Shown: positions 18,420 through 27,104, counted from the stretch's first letter. The stretch is 27,104 nt of DNA from Chara braunii (GCA_003427395.1 BFEA01000682.1:255841-282944), one strand, 5' to 3'. Notes: generated by a model not told the origin, from the letters alone. Program-made: numbers and translations.

Positions 18420-18535
18420 CAGGTTTCTTCCGCCTCGTGGGCTAAGCACCCACGGCCTCGCATGCATGTTGAACTCCTTGGTCCATATTTCAAGACGGGC
18501 AGGATAGAGGAACTTCACCAGCATCCCGAACACGC
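18420..18535 (-). pseudogene. Fragment of nuclear large-subunit rRNA, inverted
   Basis: The plus strand at 18468-18499 is close to the reverse complement of the conserved eukaryotic LSU rRNA segment that contains the LR3 primer site (CCGTGTTTCAAGACGGG). Here it reads CCATATTTCAAGACGGG. The adjoining CGCCTCGTGGG..CTCGCATGCATGTT matches the usual CTCGCACACATGT neighbourhood, and CCAGCATCC to the right also fits. The rRNA sense is therefore on the minus strand. Two G-to-A changes within the most conserved part, and the short length, mark it as a decayed fragment. The outer limits are approximate. Confidence 0.75.
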
Positions 18536-18669
18536 AGGAAGCCGAATGGGCCCACCAAAAAAGGCACTTGCTCACGGTCCCCGACTGCTGTGATGGCCAC
18601 CAACGGGGGTTTCATTCTCATTCAAACAAGTGTGGTGTAATGACCCGCATTCTGCTGAGTTTTCTAAGT

Positions 18670-18735
18670 CTGTGTGTGTGTGTGCTTGTGACCTGCGTGC
18701 CTGTCTGAGTGCTTGTCGGTATGAGTGTGTGTGTG
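18670..18735. repeat. GT-rich microsatellite
   Basis: A (TG)7 run at 18671-18684 and a second GTGTGTGTGTG run near 18725-18735, separated by TG-rich DNA. Confidence 0.8.
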
Positions 18736-18749
18736 ACCCGCAAGGGTAC

Positions 18750-19359
18750 TTGCTTGTTTGGCAGGCCCGTAGGGCCGGTACTTACCTGTGGCCGTGGCAT
18801 TAAGGGTTGCAGCAGGGAAAACACTCAAGTTGCGGAGCCAGGGGCCCGTGGTGCTTAGAGCAGCGGAAAAACACTCAAGTAGCAGGTAGGCCGGTACCGC
18901 ACCCAGTAGCAGTAGATTTGCCGGGTATTCGAGGCCGAGCAGAAGAAGACAAAGTTGGCATTTTTAGAGGCCCAGTAGCGGTAGGCTAGGTCTAGGCCAG
19001 TACCAGTCCATCCAGTCTGAGTCTAGAGCCTGTACAGGCAATATCAGAGTCTGCAATGATGTTTCCCTCCGAAAGGGAGGAGGTACCGGTTCCTTGGGAG
19101 GCCGAGTGGCGTGGAAGTCACCGCCCAGGAGGCAAGTAGGCTGCTATATCAAGAGGCCGAGGGAAGAGCCCGGCCTCATTCTTCAGTGTGCAAGTCTGGC
19201 GACACGCTGCTGGAGCGCTCGCTGGAGTAGCGCTGGGTACTACAGCGCTTCTGGGAGGAAGAAGCCGGGAGCTTCCACCTTGGCTATGGTGGAGCTCTAC
19301 CGGTAGGAGGAGGGAGAAGGGGACCAAGGAGGAGAGTGGCAAGGTACTTACCTGCCTAT
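18750..19359 (+). mobile_element. Older LTR-like fragment, target of element B
   Basis: This stretch has the style of the LTRs at 1 and 19360. ACTTACCTG occurs at 18780 and 19346, with GGCCGGT and GAGGCC words, a TATATC near 19144, and a GCTGGAGCGCTCGCTGGAGTAGCGCT block like the region after the TATA box of LTR B (19855-19915). GGAAAA(A)CACTCAAGT is present twice (about 18817 and 18864). Element B begins directly at its right end. I take it as a diverged LTR fragment; the limits are loose. Confidence 0.45.
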
Positions 19360-19409
19360 TGTTACATGCTGCGCCTGCAACAGGCTGCACGGGCCATTTT
19401 CAGGCCCGC

Positions 19410-19560
19410 GTCGTTCTCAGCCCGAAAGCCTGAAAACAAGGGCCTACAGGCCCTGTGTCGTTTCAGCCTGAAAGCCTGAAAACAAGGGCCTACAGGCCCT
19501 GTGTCGTTTCAGCCTAAAACAGGGCCTTTCCGGCCCTGAGTCTTTTCAGCCTGAAACAGA
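19410..19560. repeat. 46-47 bp repeats with GGGCC...GGCCC palindromes in U3
   Basis: Units start at about 19410, 19457 and 19503, with a partial one at 19539: GTCGTTTCAGCCTGAAAG, then CCTGAAAACAAGG and GCCTACAGGCCCTGT. Each contains an interrupted palindrome such as GGGCCTACAGGCCC or AGGGCCTTTCCGGCCCT. The same array is in the 3' LTR from 26673. Confidence 0.85.
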
Positions 19561-19743
19561 GGGCCATTTTCAGGCCCTCATAAGATCGACCTGCCCTGAA
19601 ACTCAGGTACCAGACCAGGGTTTTAACTCAGGCCATTTTTGGCCTATTTTCAAGACAACCTTTGTTTGAGCTTCAACCCCAGGGTCTGGCACGTTTTGGC
19701 ATTGGCAAGAGCAGCCTCCTGGACGGGCCAGCAGGCCCAGCAC

Positions 19744-19750
19744 TATATAA
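19744..19750 (+). promoter_or_regulatory. TATA box of LTR B
   Basis: TATATAA within CACTATATAAGACTGG, preserved in the 3' LTR near 26992. Transcription would start near 19775. Confidence 0.8.
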
Positions 19751-20756
19751 GACTGGCCCGCCCTGCAGGCTGCAGGTAGTTCCTAGGTACTTCCCAGGCA
19801 CTTCACGTGCAGTTCAGGAGGCAGGAGGTAGTCTTCAGGATTCAGCAGCAGCACTCTGGAGGAGCGCTGCAGGAGTAGAAGTAGCACTAGCTGTAGTCTT
19901 CAGCGCTGCGCGCTAGTAGCGTTAGTAGTAGTCTTCAGCGCTGGGCGCTATTAGGAGCTAGAGTAGTACTAGAGAGAGAGAGAGATTGGGCGGAGGCCAG
20001 GGAGACTTACCTGCAGCGCCATAGCTCCAGCTTCGCCTTCGAGGTACCTGCAGCACAGTGCCATCTTCACAGGTTAGTACCTGGCACATGAGAGAGTGAG
20101 AGTTCTTCTTCTTCCTCTTCTCAGTCCACCATCTCCCTCTCACCCTCTCACTACCTGACTTCACTGCATCAGCAGACTATGAGAGAGCGGGCTTGGTGAC
20201 ATTTGGATCCAGACTCGACATTGGGCTTCAGACATTTGACGAGGGATTATCTGGGACTTGTAACGAAGACTCGGTGTTGCCGACATCCCCATCTTCCACC
20301 TTCTTCTTCGTCTGCTCCCCTCCACTTCGTCTGTGCATGGACTGACGTGGCGCATTCTTCCTATGTGTAGCGCCAGGCCCCTTCACACCTTGGGATGAGG
20401 ATGATGCATGTTTGGTCTGTACTGCGACATTGGTTGGGCTAGTCATTGGTATTCTAGCATTCTGCTGTGTTGTCTTGCACTACGTGAGAGAGGTCAGTCC
20501 CAGTCAGGTCAGGATTTGTATCTAAGTCTTCCACTGCGCTATAAAGCACCATTTTGTATGTATCAGGATGTACACTGCTTGTTGAGATTTCACTTGCACT
20601 GCATTGTCCATTCAGTCCTTTTCGTACTTGCAACCGCATGAGCTGCACATTCGTGCAGAGTTCCGTGCGGGGGGTGCCTGTGTGGAATCGTGCAGGTTTT
20701 TTATTATTATTATTATTTTTTATCTTTTTCTTGGAGGGGGAACGGGGGGGTGTATG

Positions 20757-21093
20757 ACCGGAAGATGGGGATATGGCGAGGAGAGGGGGATATGGAGAGG
20801 AGGAGGAGGATGTGGACGAGGANGACGCCGAGGATAGCGAGGACGACTAGGAGTCGTCGAGATGGGGGGAGGAGAAGAGAGGAAGGGCAGGAGGAGGACG
20901 ACGACGAGTGGGAGGAGGAGGAAACATGAACGGCGAGGAAGGGGAGGACATCTAGAAGGGAAGGAGACGAGGAGGCATGGAAGATGAGGAAGTACTACGA
21001 GGAGGAGGAGGACGAACAGGAGGAGGACGAGATGAAAAGGAGAAGGGAGGAGGAGACATGGAGGATGAGGAAGCGGAGGAGGAGCAAGGTGAG
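20757..21093 (+). repeat. Purine-rich low-complexity tract in the LTR
   Basis: About 335 bp made almost wholly of GGA, GAG, GAC and ATG words, with one N at 20823. It creates a false poly-Glu frame on plus and a false Pro/Leu-rich frame on minus. Confidence 0.9.
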
Positions 21094-21209
21094 GCAGTAC
21101 TCCTATAAAAAAAAATTTCATCTCGCTTGTAATTTTGGCGGGGGGCCTCAAACGCACCATTTCGAACCCGACCTTTTTTTTTTTCTGATGGGTTGATGGG
21201 TCGGTCCCC

Positions 21210-21265
21210 GCACACATCGTGCGCCGCACGGGGTCGGTTGGGCGCGTGCGCCGCACGATGTGCGC
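21210..21265. repeat. 20-bp GC-rich inverted repeat near the LTR end
   Basis: Arms at 21210-21229 and 21246-21265 share CACATCGTGCG.CGCAC in inverted orientation around a 16-nt loop. The word GTGCGCCGCACG also occurs directly in both. Confidence 0.75.
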
Positions 21266-21342
21266 TTGCAAGTATGGTCCTTTTCATCACATTGCGGATC
21301 CTCGGTTGTTTATGTACATCGCCCAACTGGGCATGTAACAGT

Positions 21343-21354
21343 TGGTATCGGAAC
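21343..21354 (+). other. Primer-binding site of element B, initiator tRNA-Met type
   Basis: TGGTATCGGAAC matches the tRNA-iMet complement TGGTATCAGAGC at 10 of 12 positions and starts two bases after the LTR terminus. Confidence 0.85.
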
Positions 21355-21462
21355 ACCGCACGTGAATCAGGACAACCTGATCTGACACGTGTGCAAGGAC
21401 TAAGTAGCTGATTAGTCTTGATTGATTGATTAGAGCACACTAGTTAGCCCCCAAAATCATGA

Positions 21463-22621
21463 TTTGACCTCACTGTCGAAAATCAATTTTTTTTTGCTTT
21501 TCTTGACGCGGTTCAGACGCATAATCAGGTGTTTGACCAAGTCAACAGCCGCTTCCAGCAGCTGGAACAAACCGTCACCCCCCCCGTTGCCAGCTCCTCC
21601 AACACCTCCGATCGCCTTGAGGCATTGGAGATTGACGTCGGATCCCTCAAGGACGGCGTGCAGTTACAACAAATCGCAACACAACAGTTGGAGCAGTGGA
21701 TCTGTACTGCCGCCACCCACTCGAGATCAGAACCGCGCGAGACAACTCCAAAGTTCGATGGGCAGGAGATCTTCTGCGACTCGATGAAGACGGACTCGAT
21801 TCCATGGTTCCGCAAGTTCGAGCTGAAGTTGCAGCTCCGCCACGTCAGCGAACACAAGCATCACGCGTACTTATACTCCCGGTCGGGGGGCGCATGCCAA
21901 GCATGATTGGACAATCTCTTGTATAAGTACGGGGTGGTAGATGCTGATTTGTACACCAAGATCAGCTGGGATGATCTAAAGGCGGCATGGCATAAGCGGT
22001 TCCAAGTAGAGCCGTCGGAGATCAAGGCAATGGACAACCTGATGACCTTCGAACAAGGCACGCTGCCAAGTGTTGACTGGATTGTCGAGTACCAGCACTT
22101 GACATCCGTCCCAGACATTCAAATGAGCTTCAAGGTCGTCAAACACTACTTCATCTCGAGGTCGTGTCCGGCGTTGGGCAACGCCTCGACTCACGTCGAG
22201 GACAGCCTGACGACAACGGTGGAGCTCTTCGACAAGGCCGCGCAGATCATTGTCACGAACAAGGAGGCCACGAACCTCCATTGTTCGTCTGCGGCAACAT
22301 CGACCAAAAGTGGTCGTGGTCATGGCGGCAACGCCAACCGACCAAATTAGTGAGGCCGTGTCTGCCAATGAAGCGGACAGACTCGCAGCCGCCCGAGATG
22401 GTGGCCGCCCCGGCAAAGGCCGAGAACGCGGCAAGACAAAGGCAAACACCGCATCTATCCCGGGGCTCGGCGCAGCAGCTCCAACCCCATGGTCCCACTA
22501 CAGTCTCCCTGAACAGGCGTACAAAGCACTCACGAGATTCCGCTATTGTCTGTGGTGTAACAGCGATCTCCACGACACAATGGGCTGCCTGTCGAAAGGC
22601 AAAGGCAAATCGGGAAAATGA
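21463..22621 (+). pseudogene. gag of element B, broken
   Basis: Gag forms the virus-like particle and packages element RNA. The frame is open from 21463, after a TGA at 21460. There is no ATG before clear protein sequence, so the start codon is lost or lies in another frame across the T-run at 21487-21495. The N-terminal part is glutamine-rich and looks like a coiled coil (VNSRFQQLEQ, LEALEIDVGSLKDGVQ). A capsid-like region follows (DLKAAWHKRFQ, FEQG, VEYQHLTS). A TGA at 21904 interrupts the frame, and a shift between about 22325 and 22348 moves it. The last part has a basic linker (GRPGKGRERGKTK) and a perfect CX2CX4HX4C zinc knuckle at 22547-22588. The stop at 22619-22621 overlaps the ATG of the protease frame. 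Confidence 0.88.
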
Positions 22622-23523
22622 GCACCGTCGGGAGTGACTCGACAACGTTCTCGACGCCTTCGAAACCTGTTGCTTCGCGGGTGACCGCCCTTCGTTCTGA
22701 GGCACACGCGGAAGTCGATAGTCCTCGTCTTGTATATTCTTATGAGGATTATGTTGCGCGGCTTGTTCCTACGTTGGGTACTCATGCTCAAGGACAAGAT
22801 GTGTGTGCGGCATCTTCTCCGTCCGGCAGCGGTGACTTATTGTCTTCAAGTTGTTCTTCACGGGATTCGGCGCGCAAGTTCAACATAGAGGTATTGGAAC
22901 CGCTCATGTTCGAGGATTTCGCGTGGCTTCCTCTCCCGACCACGGGCCGCTTGTCAGGACTGCAATGCGCAGCATTATGCGCTCATCTTCACACGTACTT
23001 ATCCTTCTATGCACCACCAACTTCACCGACGAACGACGAAGCTGCGGTGGGGGACATCCTTGCGTATGTTACCAAGGTGGCCCGCGAGTTTCGCAAGCAG
23101 CGGTACGATGACAACAACGCACCACTCCTTTATGTCCGCATCCAAGTTGGGCAAGCGTCCTGCAGCGCTTTGCTGGATACGGGCGTGTCTCGCAATTTCA
23201 TGAGCCAACCCTTTATGCAAAGGGCTGGCCTTGGCACACAAGTTCGAAGGAAGGCAAACCCGACGACGATCAAGTTGGCGGACAGACGAACGCAGCAACT
23301 TATCGATCGCTACGTCGAAGCCGTACCAGTGTATTTTGCACCTCATACATGTGAATCGGTGACGTTCGACATTTTGGACATGGACTTCGATGTCATTTTG
23401 GGAATGCCTTGGCTTGCAAGTGCGGATCACACGGTCAACTTCCACCGGTGGACTCTTACCGTCCGCGACGCTTTCGGCGCCGAAGTGTCATGTACTATTC
23501 CTCTTCCGCACCCTTCAATCTGA
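22618..23523 (+). CDS. Protease-containing start of pol, element B
   Basis: An intact 301-codon frame starts at an ATG overlapping the gag stop as ATGA. The first 140 or so residues are an uncharacterised linker. The retropepsin-like domain follows: ALLDTGVSRNFMSQ, with the catalytic aspartate at residue 187 (codon 23176-23178), and FDVILGMPWL about 70 residues later. DTGV in place of DTGA is a small departure from the usual motif. The frame ends at TGA 23521, and a TAA follows at 23527; beyond these the same frame continues toward RT, so they are probably disabling mutations inside one pol frame. Its normal role would be cutting Gag-Pol in the particle. The start codon choice is supported by the overlap but not proven. 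Confidence 0.8.
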   Translation: MSTVGSDSTTFSTPSKPVASRVTALRSEAHAEVDSPRLVYSYEDYVARLVPTLGTHAQGQDVCAASSPSGSGDLLSSSCSSRDSARKFNIEVLEPLMFEDFAWLPLPTTGRLSGLQCAALCAHLHTYLSFYAPPTSPTNDEAAVGDILAYVTKVAREFRKQRYDDNNAPLLYVRIQVGQASCSALLDTGVSRNFMSQPFMQRAGLGTQVRRKANPTTIKLADRRTQQLIDRYVEAVPVYFAPHTCESVTFDILDMDFDVILGMPWLASADHTVNFHRWTLTVRDAFGAEVSCTIPLPHPSI

Positions 23524-23529
23524 TGCTAA

Positions 23530-25017
23530 GTGGTGACGGCCAAGTCGTTCCGGGCTACTTGCGCGTACGAGCAGCTCGACGAGATAGGCCTATGTTTCCT
23601 ACGAACCGTCGTGGTAGCCGATTCTTCACCCACGGACTTGTCTTCGGACCCCTGTGTGGTGCGGTTGCTTGAAGAGTTCGCTGAAATCTTCGAGTCACCT
23701 ACCGGTGTGGTGCCGAATCGGCCGATCTCTCACGAGTTTCATTCTTGAGGCGGGTCCCGTGCCGCCGAAAGGTTGCATTTATCGCATGAGCGAGGAGGAG
23801 CGTATGGTCCTCCGCACACAACTCGATAACTTGTTGGACAAGGGCTGGATCCGCCCTCGTAGCTCTCCATACGGAGCGCCAGTTGTCTTCGTACGGAAGA
23901 AGAACAAGGATCTACGATTGTGCATCGACTACCGCAAGCTCAACGTGCAAATCGTCAAGAATGCGGGGCCTCTTCCTCGTATCGACGATCTTCTTGAGCG
24001 ATTGGGTGGCGCGAAGTATTTTTCTAAGTTGGATTTCAAGTCGGGATATCGTCAGATTTCGATCCGCCCGAACGATCACTACAAATCCGTGTTCAAATCG
24101 CGGTACGGGCATTTTGAGTGGGTGGTCATGCCTTTTGGCCTCACCAACGCCCTGGCGACCTTTCAAGCGGCAATGACCAACGAGTTTCGTGCAATGTTGG
24201 ACCGGTTCATGCTGGTTTACTTAGACGACATTCTCGTCTATAGCCAGACATTGGAGGATCATCTTAAGCACCTTCGACGAGTGTTGGAGACGCTCTGTCG
24301 TGCCAAGTACCAAGCCAACCGCGACAAGTGCGAATTTGTCCGGCAAGAGTTGGAATACTTGGGCCATTTTGTCACACCGGAGGGCATCAGTCCGTTGTCG
24401 GACAAGATTCAAGCCATCCAAGAGTGGCTAGAGCCGCGGAACGTCACGGATGTCCGTTCATTCCTTGGCCTTGCCGGCTACTACCAAAGTTTTATCAACG
24501 GATACTCGAAGATCGCGGCCCACTTGACCAAGCTTCAATGCGAGGATCAGCCGTTTGACTTCGGAGAGGATGCGTGGGAATCATTTTTGGCTCTCAAAGC
24601 CGCGTTATTATCTACGGAGGTCTTGTGCATATACGACCCTCTATTGCCAACGCGCGTCACTACGGATGCGTTCGGCTATGGCATCGGTGCCGTCCTTGAG
24701 CAACACAATGGCGTGGACTGGCACCTGGTCGAGTACTTCAGCAAGCAAGTGCCCGTCGTGCACTCCATTGATGATGCACGCAAGAAGGAGCTCTCACCTT
24801 CGTCCACGAGCTCAAACAGTGGCGGCACTTCCTCCTTGGTCGAATTCAATTCCGATGGGTAACAGACAACAATCCGTTGGTCTTCTACAAGACCTAAGAC
24901 ACCGTCAATAGCATCATCGCCCGTTGGATGGCTTTCATCGACCAATTCGACTTCTTTCCCGATCACATTCCGGGGAAGTCTAACCGTTTTGTGGATGCTC
25001 TTTCACGGCGTCCGGAT
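23530..25017 (+). pseudogene. Reverse transcriptase-RNase H of element B, broken
   Basis: The pre-RT segment (23530-23740) has LLEEFAEIFESPTGVVP, after which one extra base near 23737 shifts the frame. The RT core is then open to about 24795: [69 protein letters not shown], and YLDD at 24218-24229. RNase H begins after SFLGLAGYYQSFI, with VTTDAFGYGIGAVLEQ (aspartate at 24664) and RKKEL (glutamate). A one-base loss near 24797 breaks the frame and TAA at 24895 stops it again. The end FVDALSRRPD is at about 24988-25017. The polymerase core itself is intact, so the copy decayed fairly recently. Confidence 0.93.
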
Positions 25018-26609
25018 CATTGTACCGCAGTCCATTCGACCTTGGAGATCGACGATGACCTGCAGGACAACTTCATCCGCGGCTACCAAGCCGACCCCGA
25101 GTTTCGCGACAAGTACGCGAATTGCTCCTCTCCTAATCCGGCGCCTTCTCACTACCAGATCCAAGAGGGGTACTTGCTTGTCCACACGCGGGGGAAGGAC
25201 CTTCTTTGCGTACCGAGTGACTCTCGCTTGCGTACACGACTTCTTGGCGAGTTCCACGATGCTCCCGCCACCAGACACTTCGGAGTCAATCGCACGATTG
25301 CCCGACTTCGTGAGCGATTTTGGTGGCCTGGCCTTCTCAGCGACGTCACACGCTATTGCGAGTCATGCGAGGTTTGCCGACGCTGCAAATCCCGCAACCA
25401 TCGTCCGTACGGCGAGTTGCGACCATTACCGATCACCTTGCGCCGAAGGGAAGCGATTGCCATGAACATTATCGGGTTATTCCCCAAGCACAAGACCTGT
25501 GTGGATGGGATTCTCACGGTGGTGACCGACTCACAAAGTTTGTCATGTTTTTGCCTTGCCGCTATTATGCCAAGGCACCGAAGTTGGTCGAAGTTCTTTA
25601 CGCCGGTTGGATTTGAACAAAGGGTTACCCCAAGGAAATCATATGCGACCGCGACACTCGGTTCATGTCCGAGCTTTGGTTGGTGCTCATCAAACGATGG
25701 GGCTCATCTCTCAAGCCAAGTTCGGCTCGCCACCCCCAAACCAATGGCCAAATGGAGAGGGCGCATCAAACCGCACAGGTTCTCCTTCACACTCTCATCC
25801 GTCGCAACCAAAAGGATTTGGTTGAGTGGCTGCCGGATGTTGAGTTGGCATACAACTCGTCCATCCACCCGGCTATCGGGATGTCGCCCTTCGAGTTCGA
25901 GCACGGCTCGCCGGTCACTTCTCAGTTGCACACAATCATTCCACAAACGGACGAGAGCGACGACCATCTTCTTTTCTTACGTCGGATGCAACAGCTACTT
26001 GTCAAGGCACGCGACCAGATGGCTAAGACGCAGCAACGCATGAGCCAACAGGCCAATCGCCAGCGTCTTCCTTGCCCATTCCGCGCCGGTGATCTTGTTT
26101 GGGTTTCCGCCGCGGAGTTCAGCCTTGAACAAGATATCTCTCGCAAGCTCCTCCCGAAATGGATGGGGCCCTGGCCGATCGTGGCATCCGCTGGGGATGC
26201 ACCCGAAGGACCTTCCTTCACCATTCAGGTGCCCGCCCACTTGCCCGTCTACCCGGTCTTTCATTGCTCCAAGTTGGCTCCTTACACGCCAGCTGATGAT
26301 GACAATTTTCCCGGGCGACGATCACAAGACCCACCCTCTACGGACGGTTTTCAAGAGGTCGGCTACATCATCTCCCAGCAACGCTACGGCAACAGGCCAA
26401 CCGAGTACTTGGTACACTTTGCGTACTGCACTCGGAAACCTGACTGTTGGTTGACCCGTGCGGAACTCCAAGCAACAGCTCCAGATGTTCTCGCACGCTA
26501 CGAATGCAAGATGCAAGGCAAGCCGGTATCTTTGGTTCCACGTCGCACCCGCATCCAGGTTCCACCTTCAGATCGTCAGCTTCGCTCTCAACCTGGCTTG
26601 ACTTCATAA
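25018..26609 (+). pseudogene. Integrase with C-terminal chromodomain, element B, broken
   Basis: The zinc-binding HHCC region is at about 25250-25390 (FHDAPATRHFGVN, then CEVC). The first core aspartate is replaced by asparagine (AAC at 25465-25467, in AMNIIGLFP where SMDFI is usual). A frameshift lies near 25530 and a TGA at 25614. The remaining core keeps CDRDTRF near 25644 and NGQMERAHQ with its glutamate at 25755. From 25665 the frame is open for 314 codons, through the C-terminal GPWPIVA and VFHCSKL segments to a chromodomain-like module at about 26349-26505 (EVGYIISQQ, TEYLVHFAY, CWLTRAEL). Such a domain would steer integration to modified histones. The protein cannot be made whole from this copy. 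Confidence 0.93.
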
Positions 26610-26622
26610 GGAGGGGCGGGGG
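26608..26622 (+). other. Polypurine tract
   Basis: AAGGAGGGGCGGGGG lies directly before the 3' LTR start and overlaps the pol stop region. It would prime plus-strand DNA synthesis. One C interrupts the purines. Confidence 0.85.
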
Positions 26623-27104
26623 TGTTACATGCTGCGCCTGCAACAGGCTGCACGGGCCATTTTCAGGCCCGTGTCGTTTTCAGGCTGAAAGCCGGAAAAC
26701 AAGGGCCTACAAGCCCTGTGTCGTTTCAGCCTGAAAGCCTGAAAACAAGTGCCTACAGGCCCTGTGTCGTTTCAGCCTAAAACAGGGCCTTTCCGGTCCT
26801 GAGTCCTTTCAGCCTGAAACGGAGNGCCATTTTCAGGCCCTCATAAGATCGACCTGCCCTGAAACTCAGGCACCAGACCAGGGTCTTAGCTCAGGCCATT
26901 TTTGGCCTATTTTCAAGACGACCTTTGTTTGAGCTTCAAGCCCAGGGTCTGGCACGTTTTGGCATTGGCAAGAGCAGCCTCCTGAACGGGACTATATAAG
27001 ACTGGCCCGCCCTGAAGGCTGCAGGTAGTTCCTAGGTACTTCCCAGGCACTTCATGTGCAGTTCAGGAGGCAGGAGGTAGTCTTCAGGACTCGGCAGCAG
27101 CACT
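26623..27104 (+). mobile_element. 3' LTR of element B, cut by window end
   Basis: The first 482 bp of the LTR, starting TGTTACATG as at 19360. By eye about 20 substitutions and one 14-bp gap separate it from the 5' LTR. The gap lies just before the TATA box (5' LTR about 19728-19741). N at 26825. Confidence 0.95.

Larger units (their letters stand above)
19360..21340 (+). mobile_element. 5' LTR of element B, 1981 bp
   Basis: It starts TGTTACATG and ends CATGTAACA, an exact 9-bp inverted terminus. The start is confirmed by the copy at 26623 and the end by the primer-binding site at 21343. A TATA box lies at 19744. U3 carries 46-47 bp repeats full of GGGCC and GGCCC. The transcribed part holds a GA run, a TTA run, a long purine-rich tract and a G/C-rich inverted repeat near the end. 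The long R-U5 is unusual for a gypsy element. Confidence 0.92.
19360..27104 (+). mobile_element. Element B: Ty3/gypsy chromovirus, right end outside window
   Basis: A nearly complete element in the order LTR, initiator tRNA-Met primer-binding site, gag with a CCHC knuckle, protease, RT, RNase H, integrase, chromodomain, polypurine tract and LTR. A C-terminal chromodomain with tRNA-iMet priming places it among the chromoviruses. The two LTR starts differ at about 20 positions by eye over the shared 482 bp, plus one 14-bp gap, so the insertion is not recent. Gag-pol has several stops and frameshifts. The target duplication cannot be tested because the right end is missing. Confidence 0.93.

Noticed and set aside
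20720-21271. 183-codon minus-strand frame rich in Pro and Leu, and the acidic plus-strand frames opposite
   Set aside because: They are translations of a purine-rich low-complexity tract within the LTR, with no domain and with similar openness in several frames.

Overview
This window looks like repeat-rich, intron-containing nuclear DNA from a plant or streptophyte green alga. The support is Ty3/gypsy elements with plant-type primer-binding sites (initiator tRNA-Met twice, tRNA-Asp once), a chromodomain integrase, GT-AG splice signals, many microsatellites, and a eukaryotic nuclear LSU rRNA fragment. A charophyte such as Chara is my guess; nothing in the sequence proves a species. There is a 490-base N gap at 15594-16083 and single Ns at 416, 20823 and 26825. 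No bacterial operon, CRISPR array or intact tRNA gene was seen.

Layout. 1-555 is the right part of an LTR related to the one at 19360. 1897-2658 is a small non-autonomous DNA transposon (MITE-like) with terminal inverted repeats, a 6-bp target duplication and arrays of CCGGAC. 3191-6986 is a large foldback: two 1.4-1.6 kb arms, inverted to each other, each ending outward in the same LTR-like terminus, around a spacer of about 122-bp tandem repeats. A tRNA-Asp-type primer-binding site lies just outside the left arm. A near-identical 147-bp tandem duplication covers the right terminus (6950-7242).

7440-14396 is read as one decayed Ty3/gypsy element (A): a 5' LTR with 31-bp U3 repeats, a tRNA-iMet site, protease directly after it with no gag, then broken RT, RNase H and integrase. 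About 2.8 kb of other DNA follows, with an antisense unidentified exon, and then a remnant of the 3' LTR.

14405-18600 is the most host-like part. It holds minisatellites, an unidentified plus-strand gene with two plausible phase-0 coding exons around the gap, a 225-bp duplication, and an inverted fragment of nuclear LSU rRNA. 18750-19359 is an older LTR-like fragment. 19360 to the window end is a nearly complete chromovirus (B): a 1981-bp 5' LTR, primer site, gag with a CCHC knuckle, protease, RT, RNase H, integrase, chromodomain, polypurine tract and the first 482 bp of the 3' LTR. Its coding region is broken by several stops and frameshifts, so it is probably inactive.

The parts most worth a second look are the head-to-head LTR foldback, the gag-less element A with antisense cargo, the CCGGAC transposon, and the overlapping ATGA junction between gag and pol in element B.
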